DNA of 64,000 bases, from assembly GCA_013115145.1 (NCBI GenBank), contig JAAPAO010000071.1, positions 27,532 to 91,531 of the forward strand. Reading direction: 5' to 3'. A program made the position numbers and the translations under genes. Shown here in pieces: positions 22,574 through 32,448 of this stretch; the stretch's first letter is position 1; each line of letters begins with the position of its first letter. Under the pieces are notes generated by a model. The model was not told where the DNA came from, did not search any database, and worked only from the letters and a program-made list of their open reading frames with translations. The DNA comes from Perkinsus chesapeaki. Its lineage: Eukaryota > Perkinsozoa > Perkinsida > Perkinsidae.

Positions 22574-23141
22574 CGTTGATCGATCTGATGTTCTTGGTTT
22601 GTAGGGAAAAGTATCTTTTTTATTATTTGATGTCATCAGTTGTAGTAGTTATGTGAGTACTACTTCCAGCGAGTCTTTGGCGATTTGTGTTGCACCAGTT
22701 CAACGTATTTGACCTCAAACGTGCGGCGTCTCGTTAACATTATCGTAAGTAATGAGCTTCCTGATAATATCCTCAGAATGAGAACTCAGCTTTCAATCGA
22801 TATGATGTATTTACTCAACACACTGTGGTGTTTTTCTGACGAAAATTCTTGTGAAATTTCACAAAAAAATCTGGTGAAGGGCAGTGTTGAGCACAGTGTA
22901 TATGGATGTACTTGCTTCAGCCCCGAAGGGTTGGATGTGGGCCTGGAAAGGGATCTTCTCTTAGGTGGCGCTGATGCTTGTTTGTTATGCACATCCGAGA
23001 GGTCACCATTTCTCGAGACCGTCTCCGGTGGGGATGTTCATTTCCATACGTCACTTTGTAGCAGTGCGAGGATCGGGTGTAAGTTTGAAATAATAGGAAT
23101 TAGCGCATTAACTTGACCAGAACACGGTTCCTAAGAGCCAG
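22574..23141. other. Intergenic
   Basis: Gap between two plus-strand genes. A 143-codon open frame at 22685-23116 has unstructured composition and no splice-supported neighbours, so I do not call it a gene. Confidence 0.45.
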
Positions 23142-24241
23142 ATGCCGAGTTCTGCCTCTAGACAAAGGGCGCCTTTATTGAAGCGAACTTCAGATAGTGC
23201 AGCAAGTGAGTCTCTATATTATAACTATTCTGTTTTATAACAGAAAGAAGCTGTTGGCTTTTCTTGGGTGTTTCACTGTCATTACCGAATAGACTACTTG
23301 GAGAATATTTGCTACTTCCAGAAGAGATGGACTCCGTGTTACTTTTTACCATCCATAACTTCACAAGTCTCACAGTTCAAGTTTTATTCAGGATCATTAG
23401 CACCCGAGTCGGGACAAGCATTAGGAGGGTTAATGAAAGGACTAAAGGACCTCTTGCTTGGTCGAGAGGAGGATGCAGAGACCAAGGCTGGTCTTACTGG
23501 CTCATTACGGCATTCAGTCAGTGAAGGTGGGATCATAGGAGGAAGGATGGACAGGCCTGATCTCGATTGCAGCGCGGAAGCGGCGGAAAGACCAGGATGA
23601 GTTTGAACAGTATCGGTATATGGTGGAGGAGTTGATGAAACCTCACATGTGGACATATGGTGCATATAAAAACTATCAAGAGAAGGTCATACCATCTCGA
23701 GAGGAAGACATTTACAGGAATCTCGCAGGTGTTAGAGGCGTCAGGCGCCCACTCAATGCGAGCCAAGTTCTCGGAGGAATCGGCTGGCATTGAACACATT
23801 AAAAAAGGGATCAAAGTTTTGGCTGTAGTAATGCTGTATCCGTATAGACGAACGATGCATCACAGGCCATGAACCCGATAGAGCTGGCTTCGAATCATAG
23901 AGATGTTTTTACAGAACGGTCTCGGAAGTTAATAGCAGAGAAGGCCGGCGTGACCAAGTAGGCGTTGCAGGCCACAGTAAGCACGGTGTTGGTGCTCAGG
24001 GAGTTTGTGAATCAAGTCATTATGGAGCACGATGCTTTGCGTGGCGATAGGAAATGGTAGGTGGCTACTAGAGGTAATCTATGGGCGCTTTAGGTATATG
24101 ATAAGGAAACAATATAACATGCCAATGCCGAAGACATTCGAGGATCGAGAGTTCATGGCCAAATACGATAGACCGAGGTCACAAATGGAGCGACAACAGT
24201 TCAAGAAAATGGTCGATAAATATCAGTACCGGGCACACTGA
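23142..24241 (+). CDS. Small multi-exon protein with weak SRP54 M-domain-like region
   Basis: Starts MPSSASRQRAPLLKRTSD at 23142. The first intron (23206-23243, 38 nt) and second intron (23527-23572, 46 nt) splice in frame. Exon 2 encodes QALGGLMKGLKDLLLGREED and exon 3 encodes KRRKDQDEFEQYRYMVEELM. Further exons give SAGIEHIKKGIKVLAVVM (about 23780), FTERSRKLIAEKAGV (about 23910) and STVLVLREFVNQVIMEHD (about 23980). The last exon, from about 24092, ends at TGA 24239-24241. The succession GIEHIKKGIKVL, then RRKLIAEKAGV, then a helix is reminiscent of the SRP54 M domain (IKKMGP, MTPEE, RRKRIAxGSG). No GTPase domain is present. A mitochondrial protein with an M-like domain is one possibility. 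Junctions between 23650 and 24090 are uncertain and the similarity is weak. Confidence 0.45.
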
Positions 24242-25483
24242 AATGGTGGGAATTATGTAAACTACTTGCATCAGATTGTGGAATAGAACAAGATGGAGGC
24301 AACCGGTTATTACAGCTGCCTATAAGAGGCACAGGACATCTGGCTTCGATCGATGGCGAAAGGTTCCTGTTCGGTAGGCTGTGATCCGAGTTGTATGGAG
24401 TTAGTTGTTATATCTCAGATGGTTCCCGAGATGGAAGAAGAACAACAGAGGCCCGAAGCCTGTTCACATGTTACTGCGATAAAGTGTCATCGGGCATGTT
24501 AAGAGGTTTCCGTTTATTTACCCAAGACATTTAGTTAGTCAAGGATGAAGCACATAACTGATACACTTTGGCTATTGACTCAATGAGAAAGTATTTTAAG
24601 ATAATATGTATCTTTTAAATAGAACCCTGGTCGGGTTGCTAAACTATTGTCATGAAGAAAATGCGGCGGAATTGCCGAGCTTTTGGTGTCCCGGAGAGCA
24701 GAAGTTTTGATTAAAAACATGAACCATTAAAGTCGCTGAACCCTTCATAGCTTGCATGCCGAGCACTTTTATTCTCCCGAATGAAAGTTCCACTAGTAAC
24801 TAACCCGGTGAGCTAGTGATCACCATGACACAGCAGATCTCCAGTTGTATCTCATCAGGAATCACGTGCTTCACTTCGTCTTCCAAGCCAGCTTGCCGGT
24901 TGCCATGTGCGATGTTATCCTTCATGTACAAGCACTTAATCATTTCCAATCGCAGACTGCAAACCATACCTCAAGGCCGCATGGGCATGGAAGCTTCGAT
25001 ATCCGCATCTCACATAATGTGAGTCACATTCTATTGCTATCCTTACGTGAGTAGTGCTGGGTTAATCGTGAGATCCGCCAGATGAAGCGGCATCGGTAAT
25101 TTGGTTGCAACCAAGGGTAACAAGATACCACAATCGGATACCCTTCGAACCTCTTTCTGGGAGCGCAGTGCGCTACACAAGTCGTGCTATATAACTACAC
25201 CACTCGTACACCTTCTGCTATTCAATAAATCACATGTCAATCAAACTGAAAGCAGGGCTTTGGTCAACTACATTGTATGTATTTTATGTACTGAGCAGGG
25301 GTTGTACTGACGAGCCCCAAAAAGGCGTAACATGTTCCCTATTTTATGGAGTTGTTCTTGATCGATCTCTTAGTAACCCAAGACTATCTTCTTAAGTGAT
25401 AATGGCGATAACAATAAAGGGACCAAAGAAAAAAAAGTTATTCTATTTAACCGACTAATCTATGTAGCAACAATTGAGTGTGC
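24242..25483. other. Intergenic, convergent 3' ends
   Basis: About 1.2 kb with no recognisable gene. Overlapping open frames at 24816-25054 show no domain or signal peptide and I consider them chance. Confidence 0.45.
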
Positions 25484-26434
25484 CTAGTGCAGAATACGCT
25501 CGATTGTGCCCAGGGCATCCAATCTTCCGAATGCCATAGGAACACCTTCATCCGTTTCAACTCCGGGGACACTGCTTTCTTTGATGATACACTTCACTTC
25601 CTTAACTGTTAAGGTTTCCTTGCTCGCACTCTTCATCATAGCGACTACCCCAGCAACGATAGCTGCAGCGACAGATGTGCCACTGCTTCCATGGTATTTA
25701 CCCTGGAGGGCAGTTGTAAATACATCCCTTGGGGCGGCGACATCAATGGAGGGAGCATAGTTGCTTGTATCCAAGAGATCCATCGAATCTTCGTCAGTCG
25801 CTGCAACACATACAACAACATCCATAGATTTGGTATACTCGCAAGGATACACAACATTTTTCGGCTTAGAGATATCGATGCCATCGTTGCCTGCGGTGCA
25901 AATGAAAGGAATTCCCGCATTGGAGGCCTTCTCCAGTGCTGAAATGCTTCTATCACCGAAAGGTTTATCCTGGCTCGGCGCATACAGTATAACGTCTACG
26001 TGCTTGCTCACAGCGTACTCAATCGAAGCAGCAGTATACTCGTCACTCACAGCATCACCGTCGTAGATTGGCATGAGTTTAACGTAATCAGTGATGCCGG
26101 CTATACCAATAGCATTGTTGATAACCGCCCCAATTACGCCGGCCATTTCGGTTCCATGGCCATCTCTGTCGTGTGTATCAGTGTTCTTGTCGACAATGTT
26201 GTACCCAACCACAGCATTAGCCTTCAAATCAGGATGGGAAGATTCCATACCAGAGTCGATTATAGCGACAGTTCTGATGCCTCTTTCATGACCTTTTAAC
26301 TTTTGCCATGCACCGGGTACTCGTATTGCCTCAAAATAATCACTTTGCTTGGCATGATAGAATTCATCATTAGGATACGCTCCATCTAGGCTGTTAATAC
26401 CAATAACGATTGTGAGGGCTGAGAATAGATGCAT
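25484..26434 (-). CDS. Small secreted subtilisin-like serine protease
   Basis: 316-residue S8-family protease starting at ATG 26432-26434 with a signal peptide (MHLFSALTIVIGINSLDGAY). Numbered from that Met, the triad is Asp60 in VAIIDSGM, His93 in DGHGTEMAGVIG and Ser254 in SSGTSVAAAIVAG, with the oxyanion Asn183 in CTAGNDG. All catalytic residues are intact, so activity is expected. Only about 35 residues lie between the signal peptide and the catalytic domain, too few for a normal I9 inhibitor prodomain. The usual GTSMAxP after the serine reads GTSVAAA, without the proline. Perkinsus and other alveolates secrete subtilisins into the medium, which fits a secreted effector or nutritional role. 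Single exon, first in the minus-strand block of secreted proteins. Confidence 0.88.
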   Translation of the reverse strand: MHLFSALTIVIGINSLDGAYPNDEFYHAKQSDYFEAIRVPGAWQKLKGHERGIRTVAIIDSGMESSHPDLKANAVVGYNIVDKNTDTHDRDGHGTEMAGVIGAVINNAIGIAGITDYVKLMPIYDGDAVSDEYTAASIEYAVSKHVDVILYAPSQDKPFGDRSISALEKASNAGIPFICTAGNDGIDISKPKNVVYPCEYTKSMDVVVCVAATDEDSMDLLDTSNYAPSIDVAAPRDVFTTALQGKYHGSSGTSVAAAIVAGVVAMMKSASKETLTVKEVKCIIKESSVPGVETDEGVPMAFGRLDALGTIERILH

Positions 26435-27714
26435 TGCTCGCAATAGCCAGTAACAAATCTAGAATTCTCACTAGAGCCAGGATGCTACCACTTTACCAGA
26501 AGTTCAATAACCGTGTCATGGCGCACTCGAAGCTGTATGTCTTGTCCCGTATGTCGGCCACGCTCCCACCCCAGCCCAAACGCGCGTGCTTGCCGACTCT
26601 GGCCTGACTCGCCGGCTCGCAAGGCTCAATGGCCATATCCACCTCTCCTCCCCAAACCAAACTGTGGGTGAGCCTAGAGCCCGTCCACGTGTCTGAGGCC
26701 GGACGCCCCGAGGCGCTGGGTGCTCTTCGGGCCCGCGCGCATCGGCTCGGTGACTTCAAGACTGATTGACCATCCCGTAGCCCCTGTGTGAGTCTTGTAT
26801 CCCAGGCGTTTCGCATTCTGCGATCGCAAGTTCCATTGCTGAGATATACCTACTCCCAGTCTCCGTAGTCAGAGATTCCATCGATACGGGGAGTATAATT
26901 CGGACTAATCCGCTTCTCGGTCACGCACGCATGTTCACCAGTTCACTGCCACGGTTACCATGTCACAGTCAAGTCGCGAAAAAAAGCGTCGCCTGTCCTG
27001 CCAAGTTTAGATCTATATAGTTTTGTGACTATTGTGATGAAAAGTGGCAGCGCACTGGCACAAATGAGCAAGTGGTGCGTCACCCGTTGTTTACACCGCT
27101 TGCGTCATCTTCAACACTCCTCTGAGAAGGAGTCGTTTAATTGTAGCACACAAGAAAGCTGACGAATCCGAACGTCTATGCGGGCATGTTGGCTTGAGAG
27201 ATTACCCTGTGATAAGGCTTTAGCTGAACGTTACTGTAGAACTTCAAGCGTATGGTGGGCGGGACCATGGAGACTGACGAACGCAACAACAAGACCATAC
27301 CCGAGTTTAAAAAAAGCTTTGCGCAATAGTTGCTGACAAGCGCAATAGATTTACTGATCCATAAGATTGCGCCGAGCTCTCTCGGCTGGGAGCACTGCTC
27401 CCCTTTGAATAGACGAGAAGAAATAAAACCTTCATAGCAAATAAATGCTAAACCTTCACTAGAGCTTCATATAATATTATAACCATGCTAATCAGCAGCA
27501 TAAATTTGGATACTAACATAAACTAACTACTAGTAGTAGTCATAACTAAATAATGCATGGAGTAAAGCAGAGGAGACCGCATTGCGTTCACTTCAGTGAG
27601 GTCATAAAAAATAATACGATATTAGCTCGTTACTAGAGCTACCAGCCCAATGAATCCAAGCGATTGATCGAGCTGCAACAAGATAACACCTTAAGAATCA
27701 ATGCTGGAGATAGG
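26435..27714. other. Intergenic, with a G+C-rich patch at 26560-26780
   Basis: No gene called. The patch at 26560-26780 is clearly richer in C and G than its surroundings and has an open minus-strand frame (26493-26816) of Arg/Ala/Ser-rich composition without motif. The stretch 27175-27240 shares short identical strings with 31310-31370, marking the edge of the duplicated segment. Confidence 0.4.
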
Positions 27715-27969
27715 TTACGCGTTTCCACAGCAACTACTGCAGTATACAGTACACTTGGCGAAATTAAGCATGCAAGAGGCCGCGAGGTAAGGATCAGACT
27801 GAGCGGCTTCTTGACACACCTGACAGAACTCGCAGTCACTTCTGCTACTAAGTGCACGGATAGCAGGACCGTTATTATGGTCGACATCTGTGAGAACCTC
27901 GCCGGTGCCCAAGAACGTTAGAGCTGAGACCGTAAAGTAGATGACGAAGCGAAGAGTCTTGAATAACAT
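27715..27969 (-). CDS. Small secreted 8-cysteine protein, copy B
   Basis: 84-residue single-exon protein from ATG 27967-27969. Residues 1-24 are a signal peptide (MLFKTLRFVIYFTVSALTFL). The mature part has eight cysteines at 46, 49, 52, 66, 73, 77, 80 and 81, giving CX2CX2CX13CX6CX3CX2CC. The same spacing, signal peptide start and the RAL-SD-CxFCQxC context recur in the protein at 31473-31709, so the two are paralogs. No known disulfide family is recognised. Four disulfides are possible, suggesting a stable extracellular mini-protein. Function is unknown; surface, effector, or inhibitor roles are open. Confidence 0.7.
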   Translation of the reverse strand: MLFKTLRFVIYFTVSALTFLGTGEVLTDVDHNNGPAIRALSSRSDCEFCQVCQEAAQSDPYLAASCMLNFAKCTVYCSSCCGNA

Positions 27970-28389
27970 CACAAAAGGGAGAACTGTAGAGGTAGACTAT
28001 CACTTTGTTGTTCATTTTTGAAGAAGATAATAACATTATCACCAGAAGCATGAGGAAACATCTGGGGCCCGCAGGTATCATCGAGCGAAACAATCACTAA
28101 ACCCCCTCCGTAATGAGTAAGAAACATCGGGCTTGAAAGCCGCTAATCAAAGCTTCTTCTCTTCTGATGTAGTCCTCGCGAAGGGGATTTGGTTTTGCAC
28201 GTATGTACAATGGAGGCTCTTATATGGACCTGGCTCGCAATGAGTAGCAATCGCGCTGCTTGAGGGACTATGAAGAAGTATGTCCTGAAGGTCAGAGTTA
28301 AACATGCGTGATTGTGGGGCAGCGGCCGCCCTACTGGGGCTCGTATTGGATAGGACTTTGGGTGCAAGTTTATAGACCCTGACTTCGCA
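27970..28389. other. Upstream region of the 8-Cys copy B gene
   Basis: About 420 nt between the 8-Cys gene and the conserved upstream block. No independent gene recognised. The spacing is matched at the copy A locus (31710-32157). Confidence 0.4.
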
Positions 28390-28458
28390 AGAACTCGCAC
28401 TTTGCGCTAGGAGAACCTTGTTCAGAGCGCCGTGGTGTGCAACCCACACAAGAGTCAT
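28390..28458 (-). repeat. Conserved upstream block, copy B
   Basis: Read on the minus strand this block translates as GALNKVLLAQSAS, matching GALKGVLMAQSAR in copy A (about 32158-32225) and AALKEVLMAQSAS in copy C (about 29022-29085). It lies about 420 nt upstream of the copy B 8-Cys gene. Whether it is an exon, a short upstream gene or a promoter block is undecided: the differences tend to preserve the amino acids, yet copies B and C have an in-frame stop just upstream. Confidence 0.6.
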
Positions 28459-29021
28459 TCAAGACCAATTTATCATGTAATAGGCCTTGTTCATGCTGAA
28501 TTTGATATTGTTATTATGACATAGTGCGTCGCACATTAATACGCGTATATTACCTTACAAAGTACAGCAATAAAGTTTCTCAAAGTACCCTAATTATGGA
28601 GCTCAGGTAAGAAACTAGTAAAAGTGATCCACGCGTAGTTACCCGCTTCAGAAGAGAATTCGTTAGAGAGTATACGGTACTGAAATTCTCTAATGAAAGC
28701 TGGTTTACTTTCTTTTGTCACTCGTCCACACTCGCATTAACGTATCCATTAGTATTATTACTGTTCTCGTGGCTTCGTAAAATCAGGTTGCCTATTTGTA
28801 AAATGTGTTGCCGACTGGGCTGCATGCTGTGCGGTGCAAATGACGTTACGAGTAGACCTTTCGAGGTATCGAGGAGCTCATCGAGAAAGGAACATCATTA
28901 AGAATCCAGAATTCCAATCTTCCCATATTTTCAGATATTTGTCTACCACTGAAAGTATGGTAGGCTCCTTAGTATTAGTTGACCTTGACTTCAGGTCCTG
29001 GAGTCCAAGTTCCACCCGAAC

Positions 29022-29085
29022 TCGCACTTTGCGCCATCAATACTTCCTTCAAAGCGGCATGGTATTTACTACGTACTACTCAGCA
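29022..29085 (-). repeat. Conserved block, orphan copy C
   Basis: Third copy of the block (minus-strand AALKEVLMAQSAS), about 600 nt further upstream. No 8-cysteine gene is found at the expected distance below it (around 28570), so it looks like the remnant of an additional duplicated unit. Confidence 0.55.
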
Positions 29086-29525
29086 CGCACGAGAGCAATT
29101 TGACACTCGTTCTTCGCGCATTAACTCCTACTTTTGTCGGGGTTGATAAGGCAACAATGTGACAGTTTGCCTAAGTAATTCACACTGACCATCCTGGCAT
29201 CAGCATCTGGTGAAGTATTCAATGATTCCCGAGGTTTCATGCTGCTACAAGTTCAAATCTCAACAGCTTTCTTTCCCTGACGGAAATTCCGTCTAACTCT
29301 TTTCACACATATAAAACTACACAGACACATCATAAATTGAAGAGTTATCTTAACCATTCGTGGCCCTCCTGACAGCGTTACTGTAACGGCAAGGCGGTAT
29401 ACTATGCCGAACGTCTTTACTTCATTTCTCCCATTCTCTGACTTTGCCATAAAAGATTTATGAAGGTAGCCTGTTATTGAAATACCTTGACAATAACACT
29501 ACAATAATGTATGCACCCCCCCCAT

Positions 29526-29577
29526 TGCATACAATTTTTGCCACTTCCACTTTTGGGTGTGACCGAAATTGTATGCA
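29526..29577. repeat. Inverted repeat flanked by GTATGC-C-run direct repeats
   Basis: TGCATACAATTT (29526-29537) is exactly complementary to AAATTGTATGCA (29566-29577), with a 28-nt loop. Just outside lie GTATGCA followed by eight C (from about 29509) and GTATGCG followed by five C (from about 29593) in direct orientation. This may be a small mobile-element end or a regulatory palindrome. Confidence 0.5.
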
Positions 29578-29734
29578 TGTCTTATAATGGAAGTATGCGC
29601 CCCCATTTGCTTTAGGCCAAGCCTTGTGCTAAGGGACTTCGGTATTTAGTCGGCAATGGTATTAGCATTGCGTATCAGATGCTGGTCCCGGCACACTTCG
29701 CTCAGGCCGGTCTAAGACCTCGCTTCCAGTGACG

Positions 29735-30124
29735 ATGTTCTTCGGTCGGTCCCTTCCCGCCTTTGAGTCCACCGTCTACGAGAACGCGCAAGGCGGCCAG
29801 GAGGTGGCGCGCCTATCGGGAAGCACACCCGGCGAGGCTGTACTGAACCGTTTTATCATGCTGCTAATCGAGCACCTTGCGACCGGGCATCCCATGCCTA
29901 AAGGTTTCAAGATTCTGCCAAAGTGGCGTTTGACCGATCAGGATCTGCAGCCGTACGTGATTAAGGATACTGGATATAATCGACATCAGGCATCTGAGCA
30001 GGAGTACCAGAGGGCAAATGGGGGTTGGAGAGTGAGTCGCTCTCTTCCGGGTTTGCATCACAGCATGCGATGCCCACTCGAGCTCGGTGGCTGCTACGGC
30101 TCAATGAGCCGGGTTTATCGATAA
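29735..30124 (+). CDS. Possible small hypothetical protein or exon
   Basis: Open frame with a coding-like middle (GEAVLNRFIMLLIEHLATGH, then ILPKWRLTDQDLQPYVIKD) but no recognised domain. Its ATG is at 29735. The frame is open further upstream, so this may be an exon rather than a whole gene, or a fragment of a mobile element. No paralog is visible in the window. Confidence 0.25.
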   Translation: MFFGRSLPAFESTVYENAQGGQEVARLSGSTPGEAVLNRFIMLLIEHLATGHPMPKGFKILPKWRLTDQDLQPYVIKDTGYNRHQASEQEYQRANGGWRVSRSLPGLHHSMRCPLELGGCYGSMSRVYR

Positions 30125-31472
30125 GTGGGAGGCGATGAATGATTCATCATGAATCGTTATGTTTCTGAATCGTTACGATTGAATCAGTCGTGTTACATTT
30201 TTTTGAAGGCCTCAATCATGTTTTTTCCTAGTTGACCTCCACGTCGTGTTTTATGAAGTGCGATCCTGTGCTAATATAGCGCATTCCAACAAAGTACCAC
30301 CAGCGAAGTCACGAGGATTTAGCGTCGACTCCCAGGCCGTTAGGCGATTTCCCAACTCCCCCAACTGGCTATCTTTCGTCACGAAGATTTATCTTATGAT
30401 TTGTTCTTATTTACAACACGACAGTAACTCTCCGAAAATTTTGCCCTCCTCCAAAGACGATCGAAGATAGTACAAAGCTAGACTAGTCAAGAGCGCATGA
30501 ACAAAGAATCAAACCTAAGGGATACATAGAGACAAACAGTGTTTGCCAAACACGCAAACTCCTTGTTCCTGATTAGCCTGTCAAGGTTCCTGTTATTCGC
30601 GTCACAGTGTTCGCTCCTTCTGAGCGTCCAGGCTGACCACGTGGCTTCTCGTAACACTGTGATGACGAAGATCGGTGAGGAAAAGTCAATTTTGTTGGAC
30701 TCTAACTGTTACACTGTAACTGTTACAGCGATCCAATCGATTCGAAGCTCTCACACGAGGTATAAAGCCATATGATACGGCCCGTTGTTGTTGTGTGAGT
30801 TGGACAACAATGGAACCTTAGCTCGCCTTGACGCTAGTACTGATGATAGTGTACTAATTTAAGATTAGACTCTTAGATTCTTGCCTCACTTTGGTTCCTT
30901 GAGTTCCCTGATGGTTAACACCCGAATTGCTGGAACTTCAACGTTGCAGCCCTGGACCGCCAACGCCCAGCCAATGAGAGCCTTAGATAAGAGGCTTCCA
31001 TAGGAAGCTGCTCGTCCTGTTCAGACATTGCCACCGCTCCTGCGAATTTTGACAGAGTTAACTCGGCTATCTCGTCGGAATATACACACTGTATGGCATA
31101 CAGCATACGTGGCATGCACTGCCTCTGATTCCGTGTTACTAACGCAAAAGCTAGTCATTCAACAAATCTCTTATAATATCGAAGTGATCAACAAGAAGGG
31201 AGTAATGGCATGACAAGAGTGACAGTCAAGGCTCATTTATTTCTTAATGTGTTTAGATTGCTGTAGGGCTTCAGCTCTATAGCTGTACCACTCCTATAGG
31301 CTGTCCAATTGTCTATGCGGACATGTGAGCTCGAGAGGTACTTAGCGAAGGACAGCTTAAAAGTATTCGACGGATGAGAGAGTAATTGGTTTAAAAAGCG
31401 CAATTAGTGTTCGACCGACTGAACTAGAAGAAGTGAAGACTCGATACTCTGTACCAAAGATCAGAACAAAGC
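30125..31472. other. Intergenic region with small inverted and direct repeats
   Basis: No gene called. TGAATCGTTA occurs at 30150-30159 and 30166-30175. Near 30705-30730 two overlapping small palindromes occur (GTTACACTGTAAC and CTGTAACTGTTACAG). The part 31310-31420 resembles 27175-27320, the downstream flank of the other 8-Cys copy. Confidence 0.4.
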
Positions 31473-31709
31473 TCATGTGCAACAACTAACGCAGCTCGTT
31501 GTGCACTTCCCGAATATGGCAAAGCAAGGCACCGCGAGAAGGGGCTCCGCAGCCATGCCTCCGGCACACAACTGACAGAACTGGCAGTCGCTCTGATGGT
31601 TGAGTGCACGAACAGAAGGAGGCTTGTTGTTGTCGGGATATCTTAGGAGTTCACCGGTGCCGCAGAAGACAAGACTGCTGATCGCGAAGCGGAGAGTCTG
31701 TACGAACAT
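31473..31709 (-). CDS. Small secreted 8-cysteine protein, copy A
   Basis: 78-residue single-exon paralog of 27715-27969, from ATG 31707-31709. Signal peptide MFVQTLRFAISSLVFCGTGE. Mature cysteines at 42, 45, 48, 62, 69, 73, 76 and 77 reproduce the CX2CX2CX13CX6CX3CX2CC spacing exactly, while the residues between have diverged. A conserved upstream block is present about 450 nt away at 32158-32225. The conserved framework with variable loops is what is expected of a secreted family under diversifying use, but two copies cannot prove selection. Confidence 0.7.
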   Translation of the reverse strand: MFVQTLRFAISSLVFCGTGELLRYPDNNKPPSVRALNHQSDCQFCQLCAGGMAAEPLLAVPCFAIFGKCTTSCVSCCT

Positions 31710-32157
31710 CAGAAATGGAATAACTGTAGGCAGACTACCAATCTGGATTTCATATTTCGAGAACTACAATCACGAACACTAGTACGGACTAGTCCGCAGG
31801 CCGAAGGGTCCAAATCGATGCTCTCCATAGACAACGCTGATCATAAGAGCGACAGGAGCCAAAGATCAATTTCTCCTTCCAATCTTGTATTTGCAGGGGG
31901 CCTGAGCTGTGCACGCATGTATGATGGAGGGGACATCGCACAAGAAAGAACAATTGCACAATATGTGCGATTACGTAGCATCATGTCCTCAGCATAAGTT
32001 AACCTACTAGGATAGCTGGCGGAGTATTAAGACAGCCTACAAGCTCAGATTCTTGATAGTGAAACCCATACAAGGAATACCGCAGAAGGCCGCAGTTTGA
32101 AATGCGTGATTCTGGAACCCGTACAGGACGAGAAATGGAATGTAGGTTCTAGCCGGT
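31710..32157. other. Upstream region of the 8-Cys copy A gene
   Basis: Intergenic stretch of about 450 nt. No independent gene recognised. Confidence 0.4.
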
Positions 32158-32225
32158 CTCGCACTTTGCGCCATCAATACTCCCTTCAGAGCGCCACGGT
32201 ATGTAACCCTCACAAGTGTTAGTCG
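32158..32225 (-). repeat. Conserved upstream block, copy A
   Basis: Minus-strand translation LVRVTYRGALKGVLMAQSA. Nucleotide similarity to copy B continues past the block into 32090-32120 (a shared AATCACGCAT string). Part of the duplicated unit with the 8-Cys gene. Confidence 0.6.
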
Positions 32226-32448
32226 GGACTTATTTTCCACGTATTAGTTCGTTCATGGGTATCTGTGCCGACATTCACGTGTAAATAATGACGCGGCGGA
32301 GTGGAATATTGACCTCATTCAAGCTACCTCATCGTGGATATTGGGGATGGCAAACCAATTACTATTACAACTCAGATCCGCGCAAAATGAGAGAGAAGTT
32401 CTGAGAATTAATCCATAAATTAGGTTTATGCTATGTACTGGACCACAA

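Noticed and set aside
22685-23116. 143-codon plus-strand open frame
   Set aside because: Composition is unstructured, it has no domain or signal peptide, and it lies between two splice-supported genes without good splice sites.
24816-25054. Overlapping plus-strand open frames
   Set aside because: Two frames are open over the same bases and neither shows any motif; likely chance.
26493-26816. 108-codon minus-strand frame
   Set aside because: The open frame is a by-product of G+C-rich composition (few stop codons); Arg/Ala/Ser-rich with no domain.
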